This document shows positions 4,259 through 5,240 of a stretch of 5,240 nt of DNA, piece after piece. The position numbers were made by a program, and so were the translations under genes. The notes under the pieces are model-generated. The model worked only from the letters and a program-made list of their open reading frames with translations, was not told the origin of the DNA and made no database searches. Every line of letters starts with the position of its first letter. Position 1 is the first letter of the stretch. This DNA is from CAYMJV01 sp964390545 (lineage in GTDB: Bacteria; Desulfobacterota; BSN033; UBA1163): contig CAYMJV010000124.1 of NCBI GenBank assembly GCA_964390545.1, positions 1 to 5,240 on the forward strand. The letters run 5' to 3'.

Positions 4259-5240
4259 ATGAAAACTCATTCCTTAAAAATCTCCCTGATCATTATGGGG
4301 ATCAGCGGAATGACTGCACAGATCATCCTGTTGAGGGAGCTTCTCATCTCTTTTTTCGGTAACGAACTCACCCTTGGAATCATCCTTGCCAACTGGCTGA
4401 TCCTCGAAGCCATCGGCTCCTTCATCATTGGGAAAACGGTTGAAAAGACGCAAAGGAAGATGGAAGCCTTCGCGTTCTTCCAGTTGATTTTTTCTTTAGC
4501 CCTACCTTTTGCCATCTACCTTTCCAGAGTGTTCAAAAATCTCCTCCCGGTCATCCCTGGCGAAGGGCTCGGCTTTATCCCTATCTTCTACTCGTCGTTT
4601 CTCATTCTTCTTCCTGTGAGCATTCCCCACGGGGCTCTTTTCACCTATGGCTGTAAAATCTATTCCAAAACGTTTCAAGGAGATGCTTCCTCTGTCGGGA
4701 AGGTCTATGTTCTCGAAACCATCGGTTCCATTATCGGCGGTTTAGGGGTGACCTTCCTTTTGATTCAATATCTCAATTCTTTTGAAATCGCCTTCTGGAT
4801 CTCGTTGATCAACACCTTCATTTCGATATTCCTTCTCTGGCCGAGACGTGGCCATTCTTTTTTGACCCTTCGAAAGGGTCTCTGGGGTCTCTCGATCGCC
4901 CTCACTGTTTTCTTTGTCTGTCTTCTTTTAACTCCCCTGGCGGAAGAGATCCATCGCTTCTCTGTCCGCTCCCAGTGGAAAGGGCTCAATGTCATCCACA
5001 ATGAAAATTCTATCTATGGAAATATCACCGTCACAAAAAGAGGGGAACAATATACCTTCTTTACGGACGGTATCCCTTCTATCACCACTCCCGTCCCTGA
5101 CATTGCATCTATTGAAGATTTTGTCCATTTCCCCATGCTCTCTCACGAAAAACCCGAGTCGATTTTGATTCTCGGCGGAGGAGCGGGAGGAATGATTCAG
5201 GAAATCCTGAAATATCCTGTGACCCATGTGGACTATGTGG
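4259..5240 (+). CDS. Membrane protein with spermidine-synthase-like domain, C-terminus missing (partial)
   Basis: The frame is open from ATG 4259 to the window end, giving 327 residues with no stop. Residues 1-225 hold about seven hydrophobic segments (roughly 7-25, 38-58, 70-88, 105-128, 150-172, 175-194, 208-225). The sequences GISGMTAQIILLRELLISFF (14-33) and GKVYVLETIGSIIGG (147-161) resemble the membrane part of fused spermidine-synthase-like proteins. A soluble region follows, with LILGGGAGGMIQEIL (303-317), the glycine-rich nucleotide-binding motif of the aminopropyltransferase/methyltransferase fold. By eye, the usual GGGDGG Asp is Ala, and the Gln, Asp-Glu and Tyr-His positions before it are not conserved. 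An unknown substrate is therefore more likely than putrescine; this is inference. The catalytic Asp lies beyond the window. No Shine-Dalgarno sequence precedes the start, and the nested palindromic element ends 11 bases upstream. ATG 4295 and 4310 are alternative starts. Confidence 0.85.
   Translation, partial: MKTHSLKISLIIMGISGMTAQIILLRELLISFFGNELTLGIILANWLILEAIGSFIIGKTVEKTQRKMEAFAFFQLIFSLALPFAIYLSRVFKNLLPVIPGEGLGFIPIFYSSFLILLPVSIPHGALFTYGCKIYSKTFQGDASSVGKVYVLETIGSIIGGLGVTFLLIQYLNSFEIAFWISLINTFISIFLLWPRRGHSFLTLRKGLWGLSIALTVFFVCLLLTPLAEEIHRFSVRSQWKGLNVIHNENSIYGNITVTKRGEQYTFFTDGIPSITTPVPDIASIEDFVHFPMLSHEKPESILILGGGAGGMIQEILKYPVTHVDYV

Noticed and set aside
4267..5227. Minus-strand frames opposite the membrane fusion gene
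   Set aside because: The + strand frame is open for 327 codons with membrane segments and a GGGAGG motif; the antisense frames are Arg/Lys-rich shadows.

Overview
This window is a stretch of bacterial chromosome with every gene on the + strand. It holds the 3' part of rplI (ribosomal protein L9), complete dnaB (replicative helicase), complete pgsA (phosphatidylglycerophosphate synthase), complete eno (enolase), and the 5' part of a gene for a multi-pass membrane protein fused to a spermidine-synthase-like domain. The rplI-dnaB pair is a widespread bacterial arrangement. The codon style, the moderate GC content and the membrane/spermidine-synthase-like fusion would fit an uncultured Desulfobacterota (deltaproteobacterial) or similar lineage. 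That placement is a guess from style, not a proven assignment. No rRNA, tRNA, CRISPR array, transposase, phage gene or defence gene is visible.

Layout: rplI (1-375, N-terminus cut off by the window edge); a 41-bp gap with a 30-bp near-perfect palindrome that starts inside the last rplI codon; dnaB (417-1772); a 228-bp gap filled mainly by an element with two opposed arms of 7-bp repeats; pgsA (2001-2534); a 128-bp gap with a second, shorter copy of that kind of element; eno (2663-3946) with a good ribosome binding site; a 312-bp gap with a third heptad element of different sequence, a GC-rich palindrome and a 114-bp nested-palindrome element; then the membrane fusion gene (4259 to beyond 5240).

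The genes are housekeeping: translation (L9), replication (DnaB), acidic phospholipid synthesis (PgsA) and glycolysis (enolase). They share no single pathway; same-strand order suggests at most partial co-transcription of rplI-dnaB-pgsA. The last gene is an atypical aminopropyltransferase-like protein whose visible residues argue against ordinary spermidine synthesis.

The unusual part lies between the genes. All four intergenic gaps carry palindromic or inverted-arm repeats, of at least three sequence families. Several are nested in each other, and several touch gene ends or starts. Two carry the GTAG 'foot' next to an imperfect palindrome that is typical of REP sequences mobilised by RAYT (TnpA_REP) proteins. 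This is the strongest candidate here for something under-described.
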